From: Candidatus Poribacteria bacterium | Lineage (GTDB): Bacteria > Poribacteria > WGA-4E > WGA-3G | Direction of reading: 5' to 3' | DNA: 64,000 nucleotides | Assembly (NCBI GenBank): GCA_022825825.1 | Contig: JAJDWA010000029.1 | Span: 124,001 to 188,000, forward strand | Shown: positions 28,901 to 36,168 of the stretch, in pieces | Layout: each line of letters starts with the position of its first letter | How positions within the stretch are numbered: position 1 is the first letter of the stretch | The notes under the pieces: generated by a model | The model's input: the letters and a program-made list of their open reading frames with translations, nothing else | Database searches by the model: none | What the model was told of the DNA's origin: nothing | Position numbers and translations under genes: made by a program

Positions 28901-31900
28901 CTGGTGGTGGTGAGGTGAACATAACGAAGTTTACCGTTAACGATGCAGATATGGCTGCAGAAGTAGATGGAAATAACTTCTCTTATATGCCTGCTGAGGC
29001 TTTAGGTGATGGCGACTACACGGTTGCTGTTGAAGTTACGGATGGTAGCGGTTTAACGGCTCAGACAGCCTTAACCTTTACAGTAGAACTACCTGTTCCG
29101 ACAGCCACAATCACTACACCTGCTGCAGGTCAAGTCTATGACCACGGTATGCCGATTATCACAGGTAATTTCTCAGGCGCAGACCCAGTTACGGGTACAC
29201 TCTCCATTGATGGCGTAGATGTAATGGAAGTAAGTGGTAATGAATTCACTTATACCCCAACTGATGCGCTGAGTGATGGCGACCATGAGGTCACTGTGAA
29301 CGTAACAGATGCGAACGGCCGCATGGCACAAGCATCAACTGAATTTACAGTGGATATACCGGGTCCGACAGTTGCGATACATTCGCCAGCTGCAGGACAA
29401 ATGTATGATATCAGTAGACCGGTTATTACAGGTGAGTTCTCAGGTGTTGCTGCTCCAGTATCACTAAGTCTCACTCTCAACGGTGAAGTTGTTGAGGCAG
29501 AAGTAAGCGATAACGGATTTACCTATACGCCTGCTGATGCTTTGGATGATGGTAAATACACAGTCGTTGCTGAAGCCACTGATGCGAATGGAAAATCTGC
29601 GGACGCAACAGCTATCTTCTCAATAAGATTACCAGTTCCGACAGCCACAATCACTACACCAGCTGCGGGTCAAATCTATGACCACGGTATGCCGGTTATC
29701 AGTGGTAGTTTCTCTGGTGCGCACCCTGTTTCGGTTGCACTTTCAGTTGATGGTAATGCTGTTGAAGCTACTGTAAATGATAATAACGAGTTCACTTACA
29801 CGCCCGCTGATGCGCTAAGTGATGGTGAACACATGGTTGCTGTTGAAGTCACTGATGCGAACGGCAGAACTGCCCAGACATCTGCTGTCTTCACAGTGGA
29901 TATACCGGGTCCGACAGTTGCGATACATTCGCCAGCTGCGGGTCAAATGTATGACCATGATATGCCAATTGTCAGAGGTGAATTCACTGGCGTTGGCGAT
30001 GTAACAGTAGCACTTACTGTAAATGGTAAAGAAGCCGAGGCAGAGATAGCAGATAGTGGTTTCACTTATACGCCTAAAGAAGGTTTAGGTGAAGGTGAAC
30101 ATACGGTTGCTGTTGAAGTTACAGATGCGAATGGCAAAATGGCACAAGCAACTGCAATCTTCACAGTAGAATTCCCGATGGCTTCAGTCATGCTTCATTC
30201 GCCTGCTGCTGGACATACCTATAGTCATGGCAAACCAGCTATTACTGGTGAATTTATTGGTGTTGGTGATGTTGCAGTGAAACTTACCGTTGACGGTAAA
30301 GACGCAAAGGCAGAGGTAGAAGGCAACCAATTTAGCCATACACTTGCTGATGCTCTCAGTCATGGTGAACACACAGTCGCTGTTGAGGTAACGGATGCGA
30401 ACGGTGAAACTGCACAGACATCCGCTGTCTTCACAGTGGATATACCTGGACCGGCAGTTGCGATACATTCACCTGCTTCTGGTCAAACCTACGATCACGG
30501 TGGACCTGTTATCAGAGGTGAATTTTCTGGCATGACCGCTGTTGAGGTAACTACATTCACTGTCAACGGTGAAGATGCTGAACCAGAAATAAACGAAGAT
30601 AATAATCAGTTCACTTATACTCCCGATCCAGTTTTGGGTAACGGTGAACATACTGTCTTTGTTGAAGTCACTGATGGAAATGATAAAACAGCGCAAGCAA
30701 CTGTTGTCTTCAATGTGAAGTTGGATCCAACGGCTCCTATCATTTCAGAAGTGTCTCCATCTGGCGTAGTTCAACTGAATAAGCAGGATACCTTGGACGA
30801 AAACTTTGCGATAACAATCACTGCTGTGATCACTGATGAGGAATCTTCTTTATCAAGTGTGCAGTACGTTATTGATGGTCAGCTTCCAGCTACTTCTTAT
30901 CCTGTTGAAAGAGCTGAAAGTAAGTTCGAGGTTATAGAAAGCTTTACACCGGGACCACATAGTATTAAACTTATAGTGGTCAGTGAAGGTGGAACACGAG
31001 AGTTTAGTTGGCAATTCACGTTGGAGGTAGATCAATCTGCTCCGGTAATCTCTTCAATCACTCCTGCTGGCACTATTCATGCGGGGCTCCCGGTTATTTC
31101 GGCGAGTGCTACCGACGACTCAGGCGTTGAAGAAATGGCTATCGTCGTAATGGATAGTAATGGCGAAGAGGTGAAGGGTGAAACTACAGATGACGATGAG
31201 GATAGAACCAATGCAGGTATAACCCGCTTAGACTTCCATCCTGAAGCACCGCTTTCTGAGGGTACTTACTCGATTGAAGTTCGTGCGACTGATGCATTTG
31301 GAAATTCCTCTACGTCAAAAGGCGGTTTCACAGTTGATTTTGATACCGCTGCGCCGATTATCACGTCGTCTTCGCCTCATAATGGTGCTCGTTTGATGTA
31401 TAAGCATGACGAAATGGCAAAACCGATTATTTCTATCACTTTTGGTGATGCTGAAACCGGTGTTAACCCCGATTCGATTCGTCTTGTGATTGAATCACCT
31501 AAAGCAGGTGGTGGAACTCAAGCGCAACCGATTAACCTAACAGATGAGCAGATGTCAGCAAATCAGGTGCTTTATACACCTGCTGCCCCAGCATTCCCGA
31601 ACGGGTTTGCAGAACCAGGGCAGTATTCGGTGACACTTGAAGTGTCCGACAATGCACATCAAGAAGGGAACGTTTCTGAAGAGAGTGACGGTGCTCGTAA
31701 AGCAAACATGGCTGTCCATCAGTTCAGTTTCTTTGTTGAGTTCTCGGATGCACCTATATTGATGAAACCATTTAATTTCCCCAATCCGTTCAAGGATAAC
31801 ACGCGTATTTCCTTCGGACTTAACAGAATGTCCACGGTCAGTATTGTCATTTATGATGTTACACTTCGACCGGTTCGAGTCCTACAGGATAACGTGGTTA

Positions 31901-32058
31901 TGAATGCTGGAGATTATACTGGCAATAACGGAATCGGTTGGGATGGAAAAACCAGCGGTGGCGAAGACTTAGCTCGCGGCATCTATTACTGCCAAATCGT
32001 AGTAACGGATGGTTTCGAGCAGCAATACGCCATTCTTAAGCTCGCTCTGACGCGCTAA
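22939..32058 (+). CDS. Giant secreted Ig-repeat surface protein with type IX-like sorting domain
   Basis: A 3039-residue exported protein. Order: signal peptide (about 1-27); helical N-terminal region (about 30-135); Pro-rich linkers near 145 and 265; a large mixed region with an EF-hand-like loop DLNGDGDTDE at about 942; two diverged repeats of about 350 residues, each ending in DVxPLGPTNI; seven tandem bacterial Ig-like repeats of about 90 residues (residues 1963-2595, DNA 28825-30722) starting in the pattern PTVAIHSPAAGQMYD; and a C-terminal FPNPF...FlgD-Ig/type IX sorting-like domain (about 2945-3039). The start ATG follows GAGGAGG; a frame reaching back to 22831 has no ribosome-binding site. 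Likely a cell-surface or secreted adhesin-like protein. Downstream PorV-like and LysM genes support surface export. Confidence 0.85.
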   Translation: MKKRTLVCFLIFTLCIFHSSIPDTVFGQDDTSLVQQVYDKYSETLLREDLADLVDQVLTALSDPATLQNPTIVALGGLGPALDLVLGNPALIRTVAPAVTDEQIGLLTNDKDIRALLEDEQVRTLLQDTEAVKELQGRLAATPVDPPPPVDPAPPTISITTSSPTTAQRRSFNVAFSTADVNGDAVTVTGSISVVPAEAANYYSIPSGTLTSPVRITQTAPTTAMPTIDGATVTLTLVANDGTADSSPATIGVTFATVEQPTVDPVPPPDPVPPPPDLTPSNLNGQSRLGGLSLNRVSGRAFVREIIKAAGLPASSADPIVEPVVDFILAQIPQGILPKKVIKQVLAAEQPVSVFAEGRAAQLDFENFGNAITPSLVISDFADVFTGDFDVKKYLTSDNLNVYVRVPSTLEGGNVKFTLNDRTVEAERITPVEFQQDTIPYTFRLDESLAATNLPAWPGSDTQIFSSVTLRYGVDRLSIPDSHPMERNSDGVWEYTFGISPKDNTFYYFEVKLTNPVKLEVINPEALIQIAATGTSTAPAVKEYIIENWSMPDPRNLQLVDRGIIERLFTPDLQAAMAALLGSPEVAPLIAAAFAGQPIEGAAIANAIPQKEIRKLQNMFFRNVFRLTSPFEGKPEEKGVYRGGDFDPLLASVFSVPEIDIETQSLWVANIDSIADGASNLQAVVYNANDEAVDRIMVDFEVDTTAPAADIVFGDGVANFGENVTGYKNKEDVYVATTPNAGAPALLNITSTSSDVGAGIGYLIYQIIALDANGKPDPADTWLPLTVESSMMASDIWEIVKGLLKGQSDPTLQAAAALELKDVLPLLNAQLVQQFANPFFKPLGIQLTEAQSALLADLIGAAVQDLNLIPMTYDTSRVMMMPIQGDQIPLLEGDHGIRAMGIDTLFNVGSHVAPTHIRIIAPENEYDKASVTLARSIIRNGDLNGDGDTDEWYESNHIFSNTLNVQLTVTINERSDGEHPVDSIRVEYMSANNGWQEIPGELKLAEGENAPAEGLTIDWNITDDVFKALVEADNTVKVRAVATNRLQLTDQSPAEFTINLDGDVYPVDPKVLVVDVDGASITDDTSPDSGAPRGNIMLTGYAVRRTYPGTTHINVDISMDGEKWIDVGTVEVMTDPEHGIDGDKTAALMFKGKTLADVYDADMLHIDEISSYIQWSLDIDTVALGLADSITKEYLDAAHAASNKAGMTYEDMDGNRYMVRAYPVTSDGQENKDGVAEGDAFTEKFSIDNVDDVGPLGPTNIVATSINAVDMVFEDHGDGTYTVGGLVDKYDPEVNSPVVTFTITPTANRPTYHSVKLYTTMLHEDAIIGEITETEIGVFTVTIDVGTLMDSDDTPYNDRYLQDPDDLIHNPTEEDVVTFTVHALAYDENMLEQTDDRAESGEIIKTVDNKITVNVENTYRPDPGVLAVTVDNSDGMVNPDSGAPQGELTFNAYTYGLTSPPTEAVRFEVKRPGDSTWERITGTIESEAVSEADLAGIVTGLVQITGHGTVTGGDSEFGIPGSFQKFSVTVDTRELALVDKPDETIKLGDTIKKGDAAERDASLDDNQYQVRAISLTPKNPAQAEYPQRDGVEASFSLDNDDDVAPLGPTNITDVADVAGSITANEDDSYTVNLIAGDPALSTDVVFTIEPTAEEKTYVGGKTVLVQTAPDGTVTETDGDLESGTATVNVDSLPNGAYMYHALTVDVFGNVQDDGSSPVITVHVLNIRASDITDLNVTAVDGESPDRLPLQETVGELQGRFPLRESITVAFNVNNGSLAVEDLTGVLVNGQPVTFTPGSDAENAFSLMADKLSALADGWYTPHGKITKRNGSITFPLATINLDNTGPMITIISPTVGEAVNDLPTLQADFGDGDMGSGVSDGSGVSAENTAMVDLARLRPEEVVQDAVAIDVDQSMVEQDIDSVVYTRTDKLAGGAYQFTVKVSDKLGNVGEQSVSFAVEGLNPTVVITAPASGQTFDHSPEKVTGFFAGGGEVNITKFTVNDADMAAEVDGNNFSYMPAEALGDGDYTVAVEVTDGSGLTAQTALTFTVELPVPTATITTPAAGQVYDHGMPIITGNFSGADPVTGTLSIDGVDVMEVSGNEFTYTPTDALSDGDHEVTVNVTDANGRMAQASTEFTVDIPGPTVAIHSPAAGQMYDISRPVITGEFSGVAAPVSLSLTLNGEVVEAEVSDNGFTYTPADALDDGKYTVVAEATDANGKSADATAIFSIRLPVPTATITTPAAGQIYDHGMPVISGSFSGAHPVSVALSVDGNAVEATVNDNNEFTYTPADALSDGEHMVAVEVTDANGRTAQTSAVFTVDIPGPTVAIHSPAAGQMYDHDMPIVRGEFTGVGDVTVALTVNGKEAEAEIADSGFTYTPKEGLGEGEHTVAVEVTDANGKMAQATAIFTVEFPMASVMLHSPAAGHTYSHGKPAITGEFIGVGDVAVKLTVDGKDAKAEVEGNQFSHTLADALSHGEHTVAVEVTDANGETAQTSAVFTVDIPGPAVAIHSPASGQTYDHGGPVIRGEFSGMTAVEVTTFTVNGEDAEPEINEDNNQFTYTPDPVLGNGEHTVFVEVTDGNDKTAQATVVFNVKLDPTAPIISEVSPSGVVQLNKQDTLDENFAITITAVITDEESSLSSVQYVIDGQLPATSYPVERAESKFEVIESFTPGPHSIKLIVVSEGGTREFSWQFTLEVDQSAPVISSITPAGTIHAGLPVISASATDDSGVEEMAIVVMDSNGEEVKGETTDDDEDRTNAGITRLDFHPEAPLSEGTYSIEVRATDAFGNSSTSKGGFTVDFDTAAPIITSSSPHNGARLMYKHDEMAKPIISITFGDAETGVNPDSIRLVIESPKAGGGTQAQPINLTDEQMSANQVLYTPAAPAFPNGFAEPGQYSVTLEVSDNAHQEGNVSEESDGARKANMAVHQFSFFVEFSDAPILMKPFNFPNPFKDNTRISFGLNRMSTVSIVIYDVTLRPVRVLQDNVVMNAGDYTGNNGIGWDGKTSGGEDLARGIYYCQIVVTDGFEQQYAILKLALTR
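28825..30722 (+). repeat. Seven tandem ~271-bp Ig-domain coding repeats
   Basis: Inside the giant gene, seven consecutive units of about 271 bases each encode an Ig-like domain of about 90 residues, starting with motifs such as PTATITTPAAGQVYDHG or PTVAIHSPAAGQMYDHD and ending in VEVTDANGxxAQxxxxFTV. Units alternate between the TITTPAAGQ and AIHSPAAGQ types, which suggests duplication of two-unit blocks. This is a hotspot for copy-number change. Confidence 0.85.
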
Positions 32059-32134
32059 GTAAACGATAGTTCGCAAATCGGAAATTGGGTATTGTTCCCA
32101 ATTTCCGATGGTGCGGCTACAAAGGAGGATATAA

Positions 32135-33130
32135 ATGTCTATCACAAAGCAAAGATTGCTATGCGGTGTAATACCCGCTTTACTTCTTATCCTTGCTGTG
32201 TCGCCTGTCTGTTTTGCTCAGGATGGCAGTTACGTCAACGCTGAGCCTCATTTGCGTCTCGGTGCGGGTGCCCGCTCGATCGGCTTGGGCGGTGCTTTCA
32301 CAGCAATTGCAGAAGATGCCACAGCCACTGTCTGGAATCCAGCAGGTCTCGGCTCAACGGCAGATTTAAGCCTTAATTTCTCAACACAGCAAATTTCTGA
32401 CCAAGGTATGCTTGGACAAAGTCGAAACTTTATCGCTTTGACGAAAACGCTTGGATCCTATGGTGCTATTGGATTGGCTGCAACAAATTTTGGTGTAGAT
32501 GATATTCCTATGCACACGGATGCAGATGGTGTGGAAGATGGTGGCAGATTTAGTCGTAGTGTTAATGCGTATTCGCTCTCTTATGGTGTTGCCATCGGAG
32601 ATTACAATATCGGTCTAACTGGCCGGATGTTAGCAGATAGCTTCGGCATAGACAGCGTTGAAAACCAAAGCGGTTTCGGCGGTGTAGATATCGGATTTAT
32701 GGGACACGCTCTACACATAGATGCAAACGAGGAACAAGTGCCAACCTTCCACTACGGTATTGTCGCGAAACACCTCGGTGCTTCACTTGGAGAAGGTACG
32801 GTGCCAATGGTTGTTGATGTCGGCGTGGCTTACGATCTCTATATGGGTAACGTCGTCACATTCTCGGCAGATATTGAGCAAGAGTTCGTCAATCTTGATG
32901 AGAGTGCGTTTAGCATGCGTGCTGGCGTTGAATATACGATTGTCACTTACAAATCAACCGAATTCGCGCTACGCGCTGGTGTCAGAGCCTCTCGTGACGT
33001 TCAAGACCTTTTCGGTGGGTTTGGTGTTAACATCGCCGGACTACAGGTTGACTATGCCATCCAAGATGGTGTAAATCCAATCCAAGGTGTTGGAATCACA
33101 CATTATCTTTCTTTATCCTACGGATATTAG
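32135..33130 (+). CDS. PorV/PorQ family outer-membrane protein
   Basis: A 331-residue predicted outer-membrane beta-barrel with a signal peptide (about residues 1-28, ending SPVCFA). The mature start contains the family hallmark RLGAGARSIGLGGAFTAIAEDATATVWNPAGL split over residues about 40-72, followed by alternating strands ending in an aromatic C-terminal residue context (SLSYGY). In type IX secretion, PorV shuttles cargo bearing the C-terminal sorting domain to the surface. It lies 76 bases after a giant gene with such a domain, with AAGGAGG ahead of its start, so the two are probably functionally linked. Confidence 0.85.
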   Translation: MSITKQRLLCGVIPALLLILAVSPVCFAQDGSYVNAEPHLRLGAGARSIGLGGAFTAIAEDATATVWNPAGLGSTADLSLNFSTQQISDQGMLGQSRNFIALTKTLGSYGAIGLAATNFGVDDIPMHTDADGVEDGGRFSRSVNAYSLSYGVAIGDYNIGLTGRMLADSFGIDSVENQSGFGGVDIGFMGHALHIDANEEQVPTFHYGIVAKHLGASLGEGTVPMVVDVGVAYDLYMGNVVTFSADIEQEFVNLDESAFSMRAGVEYTIVTYKSTEFALRAGVRASRDVQDLFGGFGVNIAGLQVDYAIQDGVNPIQGVGITHYLSLSYGY

Positions 33131-33155
33131 CACCTAACCTAAAAGGAGAATACTG

Positions 33156-34019
33156 ATGAAGATGATAAAATCCACGCTAAAATTAACTCTGATTCTCTAT
33201 ATCTGCGTAGCACTCAGTGGCATCTACGCGTTATCCGCCTCAGCAAGGATCACACCGCACGAGGGTGATGAAAAAACGAGACTTATCACCATTGAAAAGG
33301 GCGATACCCTTTGGGATCTCTGTCAGGAACATTTGAAGGACCCTCTCCGATGGAGAGAACTTAGTAAATATAACGATTTTACTAACCCTCATCTGATCTA
33401 CCCTGGTGAGAAATTGCGTATTCCTTTAGCTATGATTAAAGATATGAAGGATGATGTTGAAGCAGAGGTCGCTGAACAACAGGCAGAATTAGAGAAATTA
33501 CGTACCGAACTTGCTGAATCTGAAGCGACTCGGGAAAAGTTAATGGCTGAGATAAAGAGTTTAAATGAGAGCCTGGCAAAGCTCGAAAAACAAATTAAAG
33601 CGCTTGAAAGCAGCCAAAAATCCCAAGAAAAAGTAATTGACGCTGTCAAGAAAGCTAATAAAGATGCAGCTGCCGATGTTACTAAAGTCGTCAGAAATAG
33701 CAGAAATGCTATTCAAAAGGAATTAAAAGGTTTACACGGCCACCTTGAATCTTCAAACGAAATGCTCACTGCTCTCCAGAAGGAGTTGAAAGGCACACAA
33801 GAGCATCACAAACGTATTCAAGAGGACGTGAAAACCGCGTTGACACAGATTGAAGCAAATCAGAAAGTTATCAGCGAAATGAAAATGATGATTGAAGATG
33901 CAAAAGGTGTGCATGAAGAGGTTTCCTCAACGAAGCGCGCCCTCGTCTTTATCACAACAATTGCTGCTGGTATCGGTTGGTTTGCTATTAACGCAATCGG
34001 TGGTCGTAGCGGCGAGTAA
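33156..34019 (+). CDS. LysM-domain coiled-coil envelope protein with C-terminal anchor
   Basis: A 287-residue protein. It has a signal peptide (about 1-30), one LysM peptidoglycan-binding domain (about 43-90, with KGDTLWDLCQEHLKDPLRW and HLIYPGEKLRIP), a long Glu/Lys-rich coiled coil (about 97-265), and a C-terminal hydrophobic helix (about 263-279, VFITTIAAGIGWFAINAIGG). It could bridge the membrane and the cell wall. It follows the PorV-like gene by 25 bases with AAGGAGA upstream, and the unit ends in a terminator. Its place suggests a role in anchoring or assembling the export machinery or its cargo. Confidence 0.82.
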   Translation: MKMIKSTLKLTLILYICVALSGIYALSASARITPHEGDEKTRLITIEKGDTLWDLCQEHLKDPLRWRELSKYNDFTNPHLIYPGEKLRIPLAMIKDMKDDVEAEVAEQQAELEKLRTELAESEATREKLMAEIKSLNESLAKLEKQIKALESSQKSQEKVIDAVKKANKDAAADVTKVVRNSRNAIQKELKGLHGHLESSNEMLTALQKELKGTQEHHKRIQEDVKTALTQIEANQKVISEMKMMIEDAKGVHEEVSSTKRALVFITTIAAGIGWFAINAIGGRSGE

Positions 34020-34041
34020 GTAATTATACGTATTCATTCAG

Positions 34042-34078
34042 GCAGGGAAGGTGTACTCAACACCTCCCTGCTTTTTTT
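34042..34078 (+). terminator. Rho-independent terminator of the giant-protein operon
   Basis: GCAGGGAAGGTGT pairs with ACACCTCCCTGC through 12 base pairs with one bulged A and a 5-base loop, followed directly by seven T. It lies 23 bases after the LysM gene stop and closes the 22939-34019 unit. Confidence 0.9.
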
Positions 34079-34090
34079 ATAGTAGAAGCA

Positions 34091-34702
34091 ATGTTATCAC
34101 TTAATTTTAATTACGAATATCCTCCGTTTGAAAAGACAATTCAACTCTATGGCGACAGAGCAGGCGGACAAGGTAATTTTGAATTTGCAGGTTTGGCTGA
34201 CCTCAATGAAGTAAAGGTCGTTTTGTTAAAAGGAAATGCTGAAAGTCTTGAACAGCCTTCCGATTGGAGACGCTTTCTTCGGTTAATAAACCTTGCGCAA
34301 CGTCTCGGAAAACCGTTATTATTGTGGAACCTTCCTCTTATACACACCGCAACGGTTCAACACCCAACTTCGTTAGCACTCGGAAATGCCATTCAGAAGA
34401 CTAAGATGGAATTGCTGAAATTACCACAACCTATCATCGCATTCTTTGATGAGATATACGGGGGTGATGTTGTTATGCAAGAGGTAGTGTGGGCGGATGG
34501 ATGTGTAATTGTTACACCTAATACGAAAGAACTTCCAGCACTGTCGAAGTTGAAACGGCAGAATCTCAAAATTGTGTGCAAACAAGATGATATGTCCCCA
34601 AAAATTTTGGATATTTTACAAGAGGTATCAAAGATAGACAGAGATGAATTGGTTGTTACTCGATTAGAATCTTTTTCCCTTTCCATTGAAAATCAACGAT
34701 AA
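34091..34702 (+). CDS. AccA-like carboxyltransferase alpha paralogue lacking the active-site glycines
   Basis: A 203-residue protein that aligns along its length with the core of acetyl-CoA carboxylase carboxyltransferase alpha (AccA). YGDRAGG matches the HGDRA start, RLINLAQRLGKPL matches the MEMAERFKMPI helix, GNAIQKTKMELLKLPQPIIAF matches ARNLREMSRLKVPVV, and VSKIDRDELVVTRLESF matches the C-terminal SxxELxxxRYxxF segment. The oxyanion-hole and CoA-binding glycines (usually GEGGSGGA) are replaced by DEIYGGDV, and the TPGAYPG loop is lost. It is shorter than AccA (about 320). It is therefore probably not a working carboxyltransferase; a regulatory or scaffold role is possible. The start ATG at 34091 lacks a strong ribosome-binding site. 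Confidence 0.6.
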   Translation: MLSLNFNYEYPPFEKTIQLYGDRAGGQGNFEFAGLADLNEVKVVLLKGNAESLEQPSDWRRFLRLINLAQRLGKPLLLWNLPLIHTATVQHPTSLALGNAIQKTKMELLKLPQPIIAFFDEIYGGDVVMQEVVWADGCVIVTPNTKELPALSKLKRQNLKIVCKQDDMSPKILDILQEVSKIDRDELVVTRLESFSLSIENQR

Positions 34703-34723
34703 TCTAATAATTCAACACGTTAT

Positions 34724-35545
34724 TTAAATCAAATTCTGCAAGGTATCCCATAAGAGTTTTGTAACAGAAGCCATCACAGCGATAACTAAAACAACTTTAA
34801 TCCATTTATCGCCCATCTTTACTGCCAAATGGCTACCGATCCATGCCCCTGTAGCGTTCCCTGCTGCTAAAGTTAAACCTAAGACCCAATTGACCTGCCC
34901 TTTGCTAACAAAAATACCTAAAGCGATGATTGTGTAGAAGAAAATTATAAACACCTTGTGCGCGTTGGTAATGACCAGATCCTCGCCATCAAGAATCTGT
35001 AAAGTTGCTATAATAAGTAAACCTGTACCTATTTGAATAAATCCTCCATAAACTCCAACAAAAAAAAGAGCAATGGTGGTGATGATTTTATACTGCGTGC
35101 CACTGGGATTAATTTTTCGGTGTAGCCACTCAGTTGGATTAAAAAATGTTAAAAGTAGCATTGTAACCATGACAGCAGCAAGAATAGGCTTGAACGCCTT
35201 ATCAGGTGTTTCAGTTCCGATGAGTGCTCCAATACCCGCACCTACAACTGCTGGGATTGTAAGAACAATAGCGTGTCGAAAATTTGAAACACCTTTACGT
35301 CGAAACCCGAAGATTGCACTTAAATTTTGAAAAAAAATTGCCACTCTATTCGTTCCATTTGCTAAACTTGTTGTTTCTGCGCCTATGGGTAGAGACGGAA
35401 TAGCATAAGGTATTAGGTAGATAAGAGTAGGAACAGTTAACATTGACCCCCCGAATGCTATAGCGTTTATAAAACCAGCACACATCCCTACACCTATAAG
35501 CATAAAGAGGTATAATACATCAAGACCGAAAATATCAATTCCCAT
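34724..35545 (-). CDS. TauE/SafE family anion exporter
   Basis: A membrane protein of 273 residues with about eight hydrophobic segments and the family pattern of two repeated halves (GFINAIAFGGSMLTVPTLIY near the N-terminus). TauE/SafE proteins export sulfite or sulfonates or act as anion channels. The ATG at 35545 is preferred to the longer frame because AAGGAG stands just upstream. It overlaps by 11 bases the 3' end of the small membrane protein gene at 35535, so the two are coupled. In a window with a sulfatase, a link to sulfur metabolism is possible but unproven. Confidence 0.87.
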   Translation of the reverse strand: MGIDIFGLDVLYLFMLIGVGMCAGFINAIAFGGSMLTVPTLIYLIPYAIPSLPIGAETTSLANGTNRVAIFFQNLSAIFGFRRKGVSNFRHAIVLTIPAVVGAGIGALIGTETPDKAFKPILAAVMVTMLLLTFFNPTEWLHRKINPSGTQYKIITTIALFFVGVYGGFIQIGTGLLIIATLQILDGEDLVITNAHKVFIIFFYTIIALGIFVSKGQVNWVLGLTLAAGNATGAWIGSHLAVKMGDKWIKVVLVIAVMASVTKLLWDTLQNLI

Positions 35546-35828
35546 CTGAGTCTCCTTTTCTCCGCGATGTCTTGCGTGAACCTTGTTGAGATTTAGCAAT
35601 CCGAATTAATAAAAAGGCAACAAGATTGCCAACGACAATTGCACTGATGACCCCTGTGATCACTAAGAAACCTAAGGTCTGAAAAATACCATCCCCAAAT
35701 GGACAGTGCCAACTATTCGTGAATATCGCTATTCCAGGGATAGTCATTCCAAATATAAATCCAATGCCACCAGCAATACCAGCTATATTTTGATATTTTT
35801 TTAATCCTGATGAATGAAATTCAAACAT
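35535..35828 (-). CDS. Small two-helix membrane protein upstream of TauE/SafE
   Basis: A 97-residue protein with hydrophobic segments at about residues 16-37 and 47-76, separated by a loop with WHCPFGDG, and a basic, Ser/Arg-rich C-terminal tail (about 79-97). It is not a family I can name. Its overlap with the TauE/SafE gene and shared orientation suggest an accessory subunit or partner. A start with AAAGGAA upstream lies at 35828. Confidence 0.55.
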   Translation of the reverse strand: MFEFHSSGLKKYQNIAGIAGGIGFIFGMTIPGIAIFTNSWHCPFGDGIFQTLGFLVITGVISAIVVGNLVAFLLIRIAKSQQGSRKTSRRKGDSDGN

Positions 35829-36168
35829 ATATTCCTTTCTAAATCTTGTTTTCTGCTATGTTAACCTAAGTTGCTACCGATAAGATTTTAGACATGCCAA
35901 ACCGTTTTTAAGCGAGAACATTTCATTGTTCACGAAATTTCGTAGCGTAAACTGTCAGTTTGCGCCTCATAGGCACAATCTAACAGATTGTGCTACATAG
36001 GTAGTAACTTCGGTTATGTTAATAAAATAGGTGGTGTGTGTTTGTAAGCACACACCACCAAACACGTGCTTGAAAAGCACTCTTACTTTGACGGGGACAC
36101 GCATCCATCATGAGGTACCCCTTGATCAAACCGTGGAAATCGTGTTTTGTACTTCGGACTATACTATG
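35829..36168. repeat. Intergenic repeat cluster and hairpin
   Basis: This 340-base gap has no gene. It contains the GGTAGCAACTTAGGTTAA repeat (reverse strand near 35864-35880) and a related GGTAGTAACTTCGGTT (near 36000), both matching the arm at 12828. It also has an inverted pair of the AAACTGTTAGTTTGTGC family (35943-35965 and 35973-35995). A hairpin GGTGGTGTGTG (36030-36040) / CACACACCACC (36049-36059) with an 8-base loop follows and may end the minus-strand operon at 36169. Confidence 0.6.

Noticed and set aside
28825-30722. Tandem repeats resembling a CRISPR array
   Set aside because: The units are about 271 bp, fully in frame, and encode Ig-like domains; no short identical repeats with unique spacers occur.
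31868-31885. tRNA-like T-loop GGTTCGAGTCC
   Set aside because: It lies inside the giant coding sequence, and no cloverleaf can be formed around it.
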